From contig NZ_JAFBDS010000002.1 of NCBI RefSeq assembly GCF_016908375.1, positions 124,001 to 188,000 of the forward strand: a DNA stretch of 64,000 nt, given 5' to 3'. Positions 1 through 9,128 of the stretch are shown piece after piece; position 1 is the stretch's first letter; every line of letters begins with the position of its first letter. The DNA is from Amphibacillus cookii. GTDB taxonomy: Bacteria > Bacillota > Bacilli > Bacillales > Amphibacillaceae. The notes beneath the pieces were generated by a model. That model was not told the origin of the DNA and searched no databases. It saw nothing but the letters and a program-made list of their open reading frames with translations. The translations under genes were made by a program, and so were the position numbers.

Positions 1-401
1 AACGTGGTCTAATACAGATGGCTGTGAGTACGGATATTGCAGATTTTGTTACGATGCAACTGACGTCAATTAAAAAGGCCACACTACAATTTCAAATTGT
101 TTCCGAAAAAAAGAAGCTTGCGATTGAAAATGAATGGAATGTTCAAGAAGCAACCGTTTCTTCACTTCGGTTAGATGTGCTTATCAAACATTTTTACCGT
201 TATTCTAGAAAAGATGCCTCTGCTTTAATTGACAAAGGTTATATTAAAGTTAATTTTAAAGTTGTTGAGGACCCGGCATTTTTAGTTGAACCGGGTGATG
301 TCCTTTCTTGCCGCGGTAAAGGTAGAAGCCGTTTGGATGAAATTATTGGAGAAACCAAAAAAGAAAAAAAGCGTATTCAATATGCTTTGTTAAAAGATTA
401 A
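1..401 (+). CDS. ylmH: YlmH, S4-domain RNA-binding protein (C-terminal part, cut by window edge)
   Basis: The reading frame is open from base 3, so the gene starts before the window; an internal ATG at 18 is not taken as the start. About 133 codons are visible. The last ~85 residues form an S4 RNA-binding fold (SSLRLDVLIKHFYRYSRKDA, then an LIDKGYIKVN segment and a basic tail RGKGRSRLDEI). In B. subtilis YlmH sits directly before divIVA, as here, and homologues rescue stalled 50S-peptidyl-tRNA complexes alongside RqcH; rqcH is also in this window. The assignment rests on the S4 domain plus position. The N-terminal domain cannot be checked. Confidence 0.88.
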   Translation, partial: RGLIQMAVSTDIADFVTMQLTSIKKATLQFQIVSEKKKLAIENEWNVQEATVSSLRLDVLIKHFYRYSRKDASALIDKGYIKVNFKVVEDPAFLVEPGDVLSCRGKGRSRLDEIIGETKKEKKRIQYALLKD

Positions 402-487
402 ACAATTTTGTATATTTAGCAGGATATTTAATTAAATATGTCGAATACACCAGTTAAGTTAAACAACAGATAGAGGAGGTGGCCGTT

Positions 488-988
488 GTGCCATTGACAC
501 CATTGGACATTCATAATAAAGAGTTTACCCGTGGTATTAGGGGATACGATCAAGATGAAGTAAACGAATTTCTTGATCAGGTTATTAAAGATTATGAATT
601 AGTTATTCGTGAAAAAAAAGATTTAAAGCGACAAGTTGATGAACTTCAAGAAAAATTAGGACATTTTTCAAATATTGAAGAGACTTTAAATAAATCGATT
701 TTAATTGCGCAACAAACAGCTGAAGAAGTTAAAGGTAATGCGACAAAAGAGTCTAAATTAATTGTTAGAGAAGCAGAAAAAAATGCTGATCGTATTATTA
801 ACGAAGCATTAGAAAAATCAAGAAAAATAGAGATTGAAGTCGAAGAACTAAAGAAGCAAGGCAAAGTATTTCGAACACGGTTGAAAATGTTAGTAGAAGC
901 TCAGCTTGAACTAGTTGAAAATGGAGATTGGGATCAACTGTTGCAACTACCGATTGGCACTGGAGATACAGACGAAGAAGATATGTAG
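488..988 (+). CDS. divIVA: DivIVA, polar/septal scaffold protein
   Basis: DivIVA binds negatively curved membrane at poles and septa, where it recruits MinJ and sporulation factors. The protein (166 aa) begins MPLTPLDIHNKEF and continues RGYDQDEVNEFLDQV, the conserved lipid-binding N-terminal domain. It is followed by a long heptad-rich coiled coil (about residues 30-150) with the conserved stretch ETLNKSILIAQ and VFRTRLKMLVEAQL. The GTG at 488 is chosen because the GAGGAGG ribosome site at 473-479 is 8 bases upstream; an in-frame GTG at 479 overlaps that site. Length and N-terminus match B. subtilis DivIVA. It precedes ileS, as in other Bacillaceae. Confidence 0.96.
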   Translation: MPLTPLDIHNKEFTRGIRGYDQDEVNEFLDQVIKDYELVIREKKDLKRQVDELQEKLGHFSNIEETLNKSILIAQQTAEEVKGNATKESKLIVREAEKNADRIINEALEKSRKIEIEVEELKKQGKVFRTRLKMLVEAQLELVENGDWDQLLQLPIGTGDTDEEDM

Positions 989-995
989 GTGGAGC

Positions 996-1024
996 TTGAC
1001 GTAATTGAATTTATTACATATAAT
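996..1024 (+). promoter_or_regulatory. SigA promoter of the ileS T-box leader
   Basis: TTGACG at 996-1001 and TATAAT at 1019-1024 are separated by 17 bases. They lie just after the divIVA stop and immediately before the T-box leader, so this is the expected promoter of ileS. Confidence 0.8.
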
Positions 1025-1030
1025 GCATAG

Positions 1031-1314
1031 ACGAAGATTATATATTATTTAACCTATATTATCGATAAAAGCAATGCGAGGAAGAGTAGATTTTTCATTC
1101 CTTATTTAAGCGAGCTAGGAAATGGTGAAAGCCTAGTATAAGTAGAGAAATTGAAGATCATCCTTAAGCTTTCTTTTTGAACGCTAAACCTATTAGCTAG
1201 TAAAAAAGAACGGTTCATCACGTTACGATGCTATAAGTGAGTTGCAATATGCTGTAACTAACTAGGGTGGTACCGCGAGTTCTCTCGTCCCTTCGAGGAT
1301 GTGAGGGCTTTTTT
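1031..1314 (+). promoter_or_regulatory. T-box leader (isoleucine) of ileS
   Basis: The canonical T-box sequence AGGGTGGTACCGCG is at 1264-1277. It is followed by a terminator stem, CTCTCGTCC (1282-1290) with GGATGTGAG (1297-1305), and a T run at 1309-1314. Upstream, the AAGAGTAGA motif near 1083 and the GAAAGCCTAGTAT segment near 1128-1140 resemble the Stem I bulge and distal loop. A candidate AUC (Ile) specifier lies at 1157-1159. Known mechanism: uncharged tRNA-Ile binds the specifier and T-box bulge and stabilises the antiterminator, so ileS is read when isoleucine charging is low. The specifier position is inferred, not modelled. Confidence 0.93.
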
Positions 1315-1337
1315 ATGTGTTAGAAAAGGGATAATAT

Positions 1338-1419
1338 GTTAGCAAAGAAGTGGTAACTGGCGAAGTTACCATTTGAAAACACTAATGATGAAAAAACAAC
1401 ACATTCGCTAAATGCTAAC
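1338..1419 (+). repeat. Nested inverted repeats between T-box terminator and ileS
   Basis: GTTAGCA at 1338-1344 pairs with TGCTAAC at 1413-1419. Inside lies a 7-bp hairpin, TGGTAAC (1351-1357) with GTTACCA (1365-1371). The octamer ACTGGCGA occurs in the hairpin loop region (1356-1363) and again at 1448-1455. There is no T run and no reading frame. The stretch lies in the ileS mRNA after the T-box decision point. Its function is unknown. Confidence 0.5.
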
Positions 1420-1485
1420 AATATAACAAAATCCTTTTAAAGGAGTTACTGGCGAGCAAGTGTTATAAAAGAAGGAGGAAATAAA

Positions 1486-4233
1486 ATGGATTACAAAGAA
1501 ACGTTGTTAATGCCGAAAACTGAATTTCCAATGCGAGGGAATTTACCTAACAAAGAACCAAAAATTCAAGAACAATGGGATGAAGCTGCGCTTTATCAAA
1601 AAGCCCAAAAACGGACAAACGGTCGTCCTTTATTTGTACTTCATGATGGACCGCCATATGCCAATGGGGACCTCCATATGGGGCATGCATTAAATAAAAT
1701 TTTAAAAGATTTTATTGTTAAATATAAATCGATGTCAGGTTTTCATGCACCGTATGTACCTGGATGGGATACGCATGGACTACCGATCGAAACCGCACTT
1801 GCAAAGAAAAAAGTCGATCGTAAGAAAATGTCAGCAGCAGAATTCAGACAAAAATGTGCAGAATATGCATTAAAGCAAGTAGATAATCAACGGACCCAGT
1901 TCAAACAACTTGGTGTTCGAGGCGATTGGGAAAACCCTTATGTAACATTAGATAAGGCTTACGAAGCAGCTCAAATTGAAGTCTTTGGAGAAATGGCTAA
2001 AAAGGGCTACATTTATAAAGGTTTAAAACCTGTTTATTGGTCACCATCATCTGAATCGGCATTAGCAGAAGCTGAAATTGAATATCAAGATAAACGTTCA
2101 CCTTCAATCTATGTCGCTTTCGAAGTAAAAGAAGGTAAAGATTTATTAGCGGGTGATGAGAAGTTTGTGATTTGGACCACAACCCCTTGGACGATTCCAG
2201 CTAACTTAGCGATTGCACTGCATGCGGATTTAAATTATGTCGTTGTACATGTTAACAATGAAAAGCTTATTATTGCTGAAGCCCTTGTAGAAAACGTAGC
2301 AAAAGTATTGGAATGGGAAGACTATCAAATTTTAAAAACGTTTAAAGGAAAAGAAGCGGAGCGTTTAGTTGCTAAGCATCCATTTTATGATCGTGATTCA
2401 CTTATTATATTAGGTGAGCATGTGACAACAGATGGAGGGACAGGACTCGTTCATACAGCTCCAGGTCATGGTGAAGATGACTTTCTTGTAGGGAAAGCAT
2501 ATGGATTGGATGTATTATGTCCGGTTGATGAAAAAGGTGTCTTTACTGATCAAGCACCTGGTTTTGAAGGTTTGTTTTATGATAAGGCTAATAAACTGAT
2601 TACTGAAAAATTAGAAGAAAATAATGCCTTACTCGGTCTCACCTTTATTACACACGCTTATCCTCATGATTGGCGAACGAAAAAGCCTGTTATTTATCGT
2701 GCGACCAATCAATGGTTTGCATCTATTAAAGATTTCCGTGCTGATATTTTGGCTGAAATCGAGCGAATCAATTGGGTGCCGAAGTGGGGAGAAACACGGT
2801 TATTTAACATGGTGCGTGATCGTGAGGATTGGTGTATTTCACGACAACGTATTTGGGGCGTGCCAATTCCGGTTTTTTATGGTGAAGATCGTACACCGAT
2901 TATTACAGATGAGACGATTAAACATGTAGCCAATCTATTTCGCGAACATGGTTCAAATATTTGGTTTGAATGGGAAGCGAAAGACCTGCTACCTGACGGT
3001 TTTCGCTCCGAACATAGCCCTAATGGACAATTTACAAAGGAAATGGATATTATGGATGTTTGGTTTGATTCGGGTTCTTCGCATCAAGGCGTTCTCGAAC
3101 AAAGACCTGAACTTAGGCGACCTGCTGATCTTTACTTAGAAGGTTCTGATCAGTATCGTGGCTGGTTTAATTCGTCATTATCTACTTCAGTAGCTGTAAC
3201 CGGAAAATCGCCTTATGAAACGATTTTAAGTCATGGCTTTGCCTTAGATGGTCAAGGACGTAAAATGAGTAAATCTGTTGGTAACGTGGTGGTTCCAGCA
3301 AAAATAATGAAACAATACGGTGCTGATATTTTACGATTGTGGGTAGCCTCTGTCGACTATCAAGCTGATGTGCGTGTGTCAGATGACATCATTAAACAAA
3401 CATCTGAAGGTTATCGAAAAATTAGAAATACCTTCCGTTTCTTATTAGGGAATTTAGCAGATTTTGACCCTAAAGAACATCAAGTAGCTGATGATGATCT
3501 TCATGAACTGGATCGCTATATGTTAATTAAGTTACAGCAACTTATTAATAAGGTGAAGAAGGCTTATGATGCGTTTGATTTTTCAACGGTCTATAATCAG
3601 ATTCACCAATTCTGTTCAGCGGAGTTAAGTGCATTCTATTTAGATTTTGCCAAGGATATTTTATATATTGAACCAGAGAATAGTCCGCGTCGACGTTCAA
3701 TCCAAACCGTATATTATGAAACAGTTGTTAGTCTTGTTAAATTACTGACACCTATTTTAACCCATACTGCTGAAGAAATTTGGGCATATATCCCTGAGAA
3801 AGAAGCGGAGTTTGTCCAGTTAACGGATATGCCAGAACCAAGAGATATAAGAAATGCTGATCAGCTTTTAGGGAAATGGGATCAGTTCATTGCGGTGAGA
3901 GACGATATACTAAAGGCTTTAGAAGAAGCGAGAGCGGATAAAATAATCGGGAAGTCTTTGGAAGCCAAGTTAACGGTTAAAGCTAAAGATGACGCCACTA
4001 AAGCTTTGCTAGAGCAAATCGAACGTTTAGATCAGCTATTTATTGTCTCTAAAGTAGAGGTTGTAGATCAGATTGAAAGCACTAAAGACTATCATTATGT
4101 GCAAGTAAATGTGGAAAAATATGATGCCGATAAATGTGAACGTTGCTGGGTCGCTTCTGAAACGGTTGGGCAAAATGAACAACATCCTCAATTATGTCAA
4201 CGTTGCGCAGAGGTTGTCATTGAACACTATTAA
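1486..4233 (+). CDS. ileS: Isoleucyl-tRNA synthetase (IleRS)
   Basis: Cytoplasmic class I synthetase that charges tRNA-Ile with isoleucine and edits valine. The protein has 915 aa, near the B. subtilis length. The HIGH-type signature is HMGH at residues 64-67 and KMSKS at 593-597. A CP1 editing domain lies between them ([14 protein letters not shown] near 230, [16 protein letters not shown] near 320). The C-terminal zinc site has Cys884, 887, 904 and 907 (CERC ... CQRC). ATG 1486 has a strong AAGGAGGA site. The gene is controlled by the T-box upstream and closed by a terminator at 4242. Confidence 0.99.
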   Translation: MDYKETLLMPKTEFPMRGNLPNKEPKIQEQWDEAALYQKAQKRTNGRPLFVLHDGPPYANGDLHMGHALNKILKDFIVKYKSMSGFHAPYVPGWDTHGLPIETALAKKKVDRKKMSAAEFRQKCAEYALKQVDNQRTQFKQLGVRGDWENPYVTLDKAYEAAQIEVFGEMAKKGYIYKGLKPVYWSPSSESALAEAEIEYQDKRSPSIYVAFEVKEGKDLLAGDEKFVIWTTTPWTIPANLAIALHADLNYVVVHVNNEKLIIAEALVENVAKVLEWEDYQILKTFKGKEAERLVAKHPFYDRDSLIILGEHVTTDGGTGLVHTAPGHGEDDFLVGKAYGLDVLCPVDEKGVFTDQAPGFEGLFYDKANKLITEKLEENNALLGLTFITHAYPHDWRTKKPVIYRATNQWFASIKDFRADILAEIERINWVPKWGETRLFNMVRDREDWCISRQRIWGVPIPVFYGEDRTPIITDETIKHVANLFREHGSNIWFEWEAKDLLPDGFRSEHSPNGQFTKEMDIMDVWFDSGSSHQGVLEQRPELRRPADLYLEGSDQYRGWFNSSLSTSVAVTGKSPYETILSHGFALDGQGRKMSKSVGNVVVPAKIMKQYGADILRLWVASVDYQADVRVSDDIIKQTSEGYRKIRNTFRFLLGNLADFDPKEHQVADDDLHELDRYMLIKLQQLINKVKKAYDAFDFSTVYNQIHQFCSAELSAFYLDFAKDILYIEPENSPRRRSIQTVYYETVVSLVKLLTPILTHTAEEIWAYIPEKEAEFVQLTDMPEPRDIRNADQLLGKWDQFIAVRDDILKALEEARADKIIGKSLEAKLTVKAKDDATKALLEQIERLDQLFIVSKVEVVDQIESTKDYHYVQVNVEKYDADKCERCWVASETVGQNEQHPQLCQRCAEVVIEHY

Positions 4234-4241
4234 TATTTGTT

Positions 4242-4277
4242 AATGTTCAGGTCTTTGCCTGAACATTTTCTTTTTTT
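4242..4277 (+). terminator. Rho-independent terminator after ileS
   Basis: AATGTTCAGG at 4242-4251 pairs perfectly with CCTGAACATT at 4258-4267 across a 6-base loop. A T-rich tail runs to 4277. Confidence 0.95.
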
Positions 4278-4287
4278 AAAAGAATTG

Positions 4288-4296
4288 TGGTAAAAT
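4288..4296 (+). promoter_or_regulatory. Extended -10 promoter candidate for lspA
   Basis: TGGTAAAAT (TGn plus TAAAAT) lies just after the ileS terminator and 41 bases before the lspA ATG. No good -35 is visible, as is usual for extended -10 promoters. Confidence 0.45.
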
Positions 4297-4336
4297 GCAG
4301 AAGTAAGCAAGCTTTGTTAGAAATAGGGGGAAGAAC

Positions 4337-4801
4337 ATGCGTTATTATTTAATTGCAGTTGGTGTTCTTATTTTAGACCAATTAACTAAATGGTGGATTA
4401 TTAATTACATGGAATTAAGAGAAAGTTTTGCTATTGTTGAAAATGTACTGTACATAACATCACATCGAAATCCTGGAGCAGCTTGGGGGATTTTGCAAGG
4501 AAGAATGCTTTTCTTTTATATTATAACGGTGGTCGTCATTGTGGCCATTGTCTATTATATGCAAAAGTTTGCTAAACAAGATAGATGGTTAGGTATAGGT
4601 TTAGGACTTGTCTTAGGTGGTGCGATTGGTAATTTTATTGACCGTTTACTTTATCAAGAAGTGGTCGATTTTATTGATGTTTACATCGGATCTTACAATT
4701 ATCCTATTTTTAATATTGCTGATTCAGCTTTAGTCGTAGGTGTAATTGTAATAGGGATTGCCACTTTAAAAGAAGAATTTGAGAAAGGGCGTTCAAAATA
4801 A
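4337..4801 (+). CDS. lspA: Lipoprotein signal peptidase (signal peptidase II)
   Basis: Membrane aspartyl protease that removes signal peptides from diacylglyceryl-modified prolipoproteins. The protein has 154 aa and four hydrophobic segments. The conserved blocks are DQLTKWW near residue 14, RNPGAAWG near 50, GNFIDRL near 99 (first catalytic Asp) and FNIADSAL near 126 (second catalytic Asp). ATG 4337 follows AGGGGGAAG. Its stop overlaps the next start (TAATG at 4800), so translation of the pseudouridine synthase gene is probably coupled. Confidence 0.97.
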   Translation: MRYYLIAVGVLILDQLTKWWIINYMELRESFAIVENVLYITSHRNPGAAWGILQGRMLFFYIITVVVIVAIVYYMQKFAKQDRWLGIGLGLVLGGAIGNFIDRLLYQEVVDFIDVYIGSYNYPIFNIADSALVVGVIVIGIATLKEEFEKGRSK

Positions 4802-5715
4802 TGAATCTTGATGAACATTATATACAGGAGCATGAACAAAACCAACGGATTGACAAAGTGATGACCGAGATAATACCGGACACATCAAGGGCGCAAATTC
4901 AGTCGATGATTAAATCAGGGCATATTCGTGTCAACGGTGAGGTGATAAAGGCAAATTACCGTTGTGTATCTGGAGCGCATGTGACATGGACGATACCGGA
5001 ACCAGAAGTATTAGAGGTTGAAGCCGAACAAATACCGCTTGATATTATTTATGAAGACGAAGATATTTTGATTGTAAATAAGGAAAAAGGGATGGTTGTA
5101 CACCCATCGGCGGGACATCATTCAGGTACATTAGTTAATGCATTACTCTATCACTGTCAAGATCTATCAGGTATTAATGGTGTGATTCGACCAGGCATTG
5201 TACATCGGATTGATCGTGATACAAGTGGATTACTAATGGTTGCCAAGCATGATCAAGCCCATCAATCACTTGCAGATCAATTACAGAATAAAACGATTAA
5301 GCGTTCATATCTTGCATTAGTCCATGGCGATATTCCACATGAATATGGCACGATAGAAGCCCCGATCGGACGAAATCCCAAGGACCGCCAAAGTATGGCT
5401 GTTGTCGATGATGGCCGTGAAGCGATCACACATTTTGAAGTGATTGAACGGATTGAACATAAATATACTTTAGTAAAATGCAAACTGGAAACAGGTCGCA
5501 CCCATCAAATCCGTGTGCATATGAAATATATCGGCTTTCCTTTAGTAGGTGACCCTAAATATGGTCAGCGAAAAACATTGGATGTGAAAGGACAAGCCTT
5601 ACATGCACAAGAGTTAGGGCTTAAACATCCGCGCTCAAACGAGTGGCTTGAATTTAAAGTTGATCCACCGAGCATTTTTCAAAATGCTTTAAAAAAAGTT
5701 CGAGATATACATTGA
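4801..5715 (+). CDS. ylyB: RluD-family 23S rRNA pseudouridine synthase (YlyB)
   Basis: Converts uridine to pseudouridine in rRNA; the exact target bases are not certain for this branch. The protein has 304 aa. An N-terminal S4 RNA-binding domain (residues ~15-65: RIDKVMTEIIPDTSRAQIQS, then IRVNGEVIKANY) precedes the RluA/RluD catalytic domain. The catalytic motif HRIDRDTSGLLMVAK is near residue 136, and GRTHQIRVHMKYIGFPLVGD is near 230. It overlaps lspA by one base. It lies between lspA and pyrR exactly as ylyB does in B. subtilis. Confidence 0.95.
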   Translation: MNLDEHYIQEHEQNQRIDKVMTEIIPDTSRAQIQSMIKSGHIRVNGEVIKANYRCVSGAHVTWTIPEPEVLEVEAEQIPLDIIYEDEDILIVNKEKGMVVHPSAGHHSGTLVNALLYHCQDLSGINGVIRPGIVHRIDRDTSGLLMVAKHDQAHQSLADQLQNKTIKRSYLALVHGDIPHEYGTIEAPIGRNPKDRQSMAVVDDGREAITHFEVIERIEHKYTLVKCKLETGRTHQIRVHMKYIGFPLVGDPKYGQRKTLDVKGQALHAQELGLKHPRSNEWLEFKVDPPSIFQNALKKVRDIH

Positions 5716-5740
5716 CTTTTGAAATGAAGTTTGAAATAAT
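5712..5740 (+). promoter_or_regulatory. SigA promoter of the pyr operon
   Basis: TTGACT at 5712-5717 and AATAAT at 5735-5740 are 17 bases apart. The -35 overlaps the ylyB stop codon. It lies just upstream of the first PyrR attenuator and is the only good promoter seen before pyrR. Confidence 0.7.
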
Positions 5741-5757
5741 GAATACTAATAAAATAA

Positions 5758-5860
5758 CCTTTAAGAACAGTCCCGTGAGGCTGAAAAGGAATGGATTAAC
5801 CACTTAGATAATTGACGTTTATCTAAACCCTTTTCTCGTGCGCGGAGAAAAGGGTTTTTT
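5758..5860 (+). promoter_or_regulatory. PyrR-dependent attenuator 1 (before pyrR)
   Basis: The conserved PyrR binding loop CAGTCCCGTGAGGCTG is at 5768-5783 on a hairpin closed by CCTTT/AAAGG. It is followed by a strong terminator: 13-bp stem AAACCCTTTTCTC (5825-5837) with GAGAAAAGGGTTT (5845-5857) and a T run. The GAAAAGG part of the binding hairpin can pair with CCTTTTC of the terminator as antiterminator, giving the usual mutually exclusive folds. Known logic: UMP-bound PyrR stabilises the binding loop and favours termination. Confidence 0.95.
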
Positions 5861-5946
5861 AGTTTAACGAACACAATATGCGGAGTTGGACAGATGATGA
5901 TACAGTTAAATATGTTGAGGTTATTTTAGAACAAGGGGGGCAATGA

Positions 5947-6585
<639 letters not shown>

Positions 6586-6610
6586 AAATAGGATCAAATT
6601 AAAATAGTTA

Positions 6611-6705
6611 AACCTTTAAAACAAGTCCTGTGAGGCTTGCAAGGTTGTTTAGGGATACGTGTGTGTACACGTCTACCTCTTTGCGACTTTGCAAAGAGGT
6701 TTTTT
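6611..6705 (+). promoter_or_regulatory. PyrR-dependent attenuator 2 (before pyrP)
   Basis: The PyrR loop CAAGTCCTGTGAGGCTTG is at 6622-6639 on a stem closed by AACCTT (6611-6616) with AAGGTT (6641-6646). The terminator is ACCTCTTTGC (6675-6684) with GCAAAGAGGT (6691-6700) followed by six T. Together with attenuator 1 it gives stepwise repression along the operon. Confidence 0.95.
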
Positions 6706-6764
6706 ATTTGAGTGAAAAATGAAGAATATTAGAGATAGAGAGTGTTTAGAGGAGGATGTTAAAC

Positions 6765-8126
6765 ATGGAAAGATTAGATATGGTGATGGATGTTGGGGAT
6801 ATCCCCAAAAAATCAAAATGGTTTATGTTAAGCTTGCAACACTTATTTGCAATGTTTGGTGCTACGGTACTGGTGCCGTTCTTAACCGGCTTACCACCCG
6901 CTGTAGCCCTCGTATCAAGTGGGTCTGGTACGATTGCCTATTTATTAATTACAAAAGGTAAAATTCCCGCTTATTTAGGATCAAGCTTTGCTTTTATTGC
7001 GCCAATAGTTACAGCAATCAATGAAGGCGGCGTCCCAGCTGCAATGATGGGTAGTTTTATGGCTGGACTTGCTTATGGTGCAATAGCATTGCTAATTGGC
7101 ACCTTTGGTTTAGATTGGATCATGAAAGTTTTACCCCCGATTGTAGTAGGTCCTGTTATTATCGTGATTGGACTTGGTTTAGCGCCCACAGCGATTGATA
7201 TGGCGATGAATGTTGATGGCGACTATAGCGGTGCACATTTCTCAGTTGCGATTCTAACCTTGATTGTAACGATAATCGGATCCTTGTTTTTTAAAGGCTT
7301 TTTCGGTCTTATCCCCATTCTAATTGGGATTGTCGTTGGCTATGTATATGCACTCATAATAGGTATTGTGGATACCACTGGAATTAGTGCAAGTTGGGCA
7401 CAAATTACCGGGGCGGACTCGATTGGTGATTTTTTCTCAGCAATATTTGTTATGCCAGATTTCGTTATTCCATTTATTGATTATTCACCAATCGATGTCC
7501 TGAATATGAATATTATTGCCATTATGGTACCTGTAGCTATTGTAACGATAGCTGAACACATTGGTGATCAAATGGTTCTCTCTAAAGTTGCTGGACGTAA
7601 TTTTATTAAAAAACCTGGCTTACATCGATCGATTATGGGAGATGGGGTAGCCACTCTAATCGCTTCATGTCTAGGTGGACCGCCAAATACAACTTATGGT
7701 GAAAATATTGGTGTTTTAGCGATTACTAGAATTTTTAGTGTTTTTGTCATCGGTGGGGCTGCTGTATTAGCGATCATCTTTGGCTTCACAGGCATTATTT
7801 CAGAAGTTATCTCCTCAATTCCTTCACCGGTAATGGGCGGTGTATCAATTCTATTATTTGGAATTATTGCGTCAAGTGGTTTAAGGATGCTTGTTGATAA
7901 CCAAGTCGATTTAGGTCATAATCGTAATCTTATTATTGCGTCAGTTATTTTAGTAATTGGAATTGGTGGCGCATTGATCAGATTTTCAATCTTTGGCGTA
8001 GAATTTGAAATAGCTGGTATGGCGTTAGCAGCAATTACAGGGGTAATTTTAAATCTAATTTTACCTGATAAGGAAGTTGGCTATGGAAACGGAAAAATGT
8101 TTGAAACTGAAGAGGTAGAAGAGTAA
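6765..8126 (+). CDS. pyrP: Uracil permease (NCS2 family)
   Basis: Imports uracil across the cytoplasmic membrane for salvage. The protein (453 aa) is almost entirely hydrophobic with 12 or more membrane segments. Family blocks are FGATVLVPFLTGLPPAVAL near residue 30, the substrate-site region IAEHIGDQMVLSKVAGR near 265, and GGPPNTTYGENIGVLAITR near 300. ATG 6765 is chosen because GAGGAGG (6749-6755) sits 9 bases before it; the in-frame ATG at 6756 abuts that site. It is second in the pyr operon and under PyrR attenuator 2. It is followed by an ordinary terminator rather than a third attenuator. Confidence 0.96.
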   Translation: MERLDMVMDVGDIPKKSKWFMLSLQHLFAMFGATVLVPFLTGLPPAVALVSSGSGTIAYLLITKGKIPAYLGSSFAFIAPIVTAINEGGVPAAMMGSFMAGLAYGAIALLIGTFGLDWIMKVLPPIVVGPVIIVIGLGLAPTAIDMAMNVDGDYSGAHFSVAILTLIVTIIGSLFFKGFFGLIPILIGIVVGYVYALIIGIVDTTGISASWAQITGADSIGDFFSAIFVMPDFVIPFIDYSPIDVLNMNIIAIMVPVAIVTIAEHIGDQMVLSKVAGRNFIKKPGLHRSIMGDGVATLIASCLGGPPNTTYGENIGVLAITRIFSVFVIGGAAVLAIIFGFTGIISEVISSIPSPVMGGVSILLFGIIASSGLRMLVDNQVDLGHNRNLIIASVILVIGIGGALIRFSIFGVEFEIAGMALAAITGVILNLILPDKEVGYGNGKMFETEEVEE

Positions 8127-8133
8127 ATGATTT

Positions 8134-8168
8134 AGGACTAGCCATTAATAATTAGCTAGTCCTTTTTA
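8134..8168 (+). terminator. Intrinsic terminator between pyrP and pyrB, without a PyrR loop
   Basis: AGGACTAGC (8134-8142) pairs with GCTAGTCCT (8155-8163), followed by a T run to 8167. No ARUCCNGNGAGGYU-like PyrR loop is present in the 66-base gap. In B. subtilis this position carries the third PyrR attenuator. Confidence 0.85.
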
Positions 8169-8192
8169 TAAAAAAAAATGAGGTGAAACCAT

Positions 8193-9128
8193 ATGAATAA
8201 CTTTGTCTCTATGAAAACGATAAAAGCAAATGAAATTATCAAATTATTAGAGCAAACAGATGCATTTGCTAATGGACAATCATTTGATTTATCAAGTCGT
8301 AAAAAGCGTTTTATTGCTAATCTATTTTATGAACCGAGCACACGGACTAAGATGAGCTTTGAGGTAGCAGAGAAGAAATTAGGGCTTGAAGTTTTGGATT
8401 TTCATGCTGAACGTTCAAGTGTGTTAAAAGGTGAGTCTGTTTATGATACAGCCAAAACGTTTGCTTCGATTGGGGCAGAGGCACTTGTTATTCGTCATCC
8501 AATCAATAATCAAGTCCAACAGTTGGCAGAAGCGTTAGATTTACCGGTAATTAATGCAGGAGACGGTGCAGGAGAACATCCTACACAGTCGTTGTTGGAT
8601 TTATATACCATGTATCAGGAGTTCGGTGCGATTAAAGGACTCAATGTGTTAATTGTCGGTGATATTTTACACAGTCGAGTCGCCCGATCAAATGCTTATG
8701 CGTTAAAGGCACTAGGCGCAAATGTGTATCTAGCTGCAAAACCAGAATGGAAAGATCAAAGCTTAGACTTTCCCTACGTTGATTTAGATCAAGCGATTGA
8801 GCAATGTGATGTCGTTATGTTGTTACGCATTCAACTGGAACGCCATCAGCAGAGTAAAGATATAAAGGCTAGTGCATACTTAACACAATATGGTTTGACA
8901 GTGAAGCGGGAACAACGAATGAAGAAAGAGGCGATCATTATGCATCCAGCACCGATCAATCGCGGTGTTGAAATAGATGATAAGCTAGTCGAATGTCAGC
9001 GCTCAAGGATATTTAAACAAATGGAAAACGGTGTCTATGCTCGTATGGCCGTTATTCATCAACTATTAAATAAAGGGGAATCTAGACATGGCAATGATTA
9101 TCAAACAATGTTCGCATACGCTCACTAA
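8193..9128 (+). CDS. pyrB: Aspartate carbamoyltransferase
   Basis: Joins carbamoyl phosphate and L-aspartate to give N-carbamoylaspartate, the committed pyrimidine step. The protein has 311 aa. The carbamoyl-phosphate site YEPSTRTKMSFE is at about residues 46-57, and HPTQSLLDLYTMYQEF near 129. There is no sign of a fused regulatory chain, as expected for the Bacillus catalytic trimer. ATG 8193 follows GAGGTG. The C-terminus is a few residues longer than in B. subtilis and overlaps pyrC by 41 bases. Confidence 0.98.
   Translation: MNNFVSMKTIKANEIIKLLEQTDAFANGQSFDLSSRKKRFIANLFYEPSTRTKMSFEVAEKKLGLEVLDFHAERSSVLKGESVYDTAKTFASIGAEALVIRHPINNQVQQLAEALDLPVINAGDGAGEHPTQSLLDLYTMYQEFGAIKGLNVLIVGDILHSRVARSNAYALKALGANVYLAAKPEWKDQSLDFPYVDLDQAIEQCDVVMLLRIQLERHQQSKDIKASAYLTQYGLTVKREQRMKKEAIIMHPAPINRGVEIDDKLVECQRSRIFKQMENGVYARMAVIHQLLNKGESRHGNDYQTMFAYAH

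Noticed and set aside
6719-6961. An 80-codon frame at the pyrP start in another phase
   Set aside because: The pyrP frame has the ribosome site and the full permease; this frame is unrelated.
8127-8192. A PyrR binding loop before pyrB
   Set aside because: Searched by eye for the conserved GAGGY-type loop and found none; only a terminator is present.
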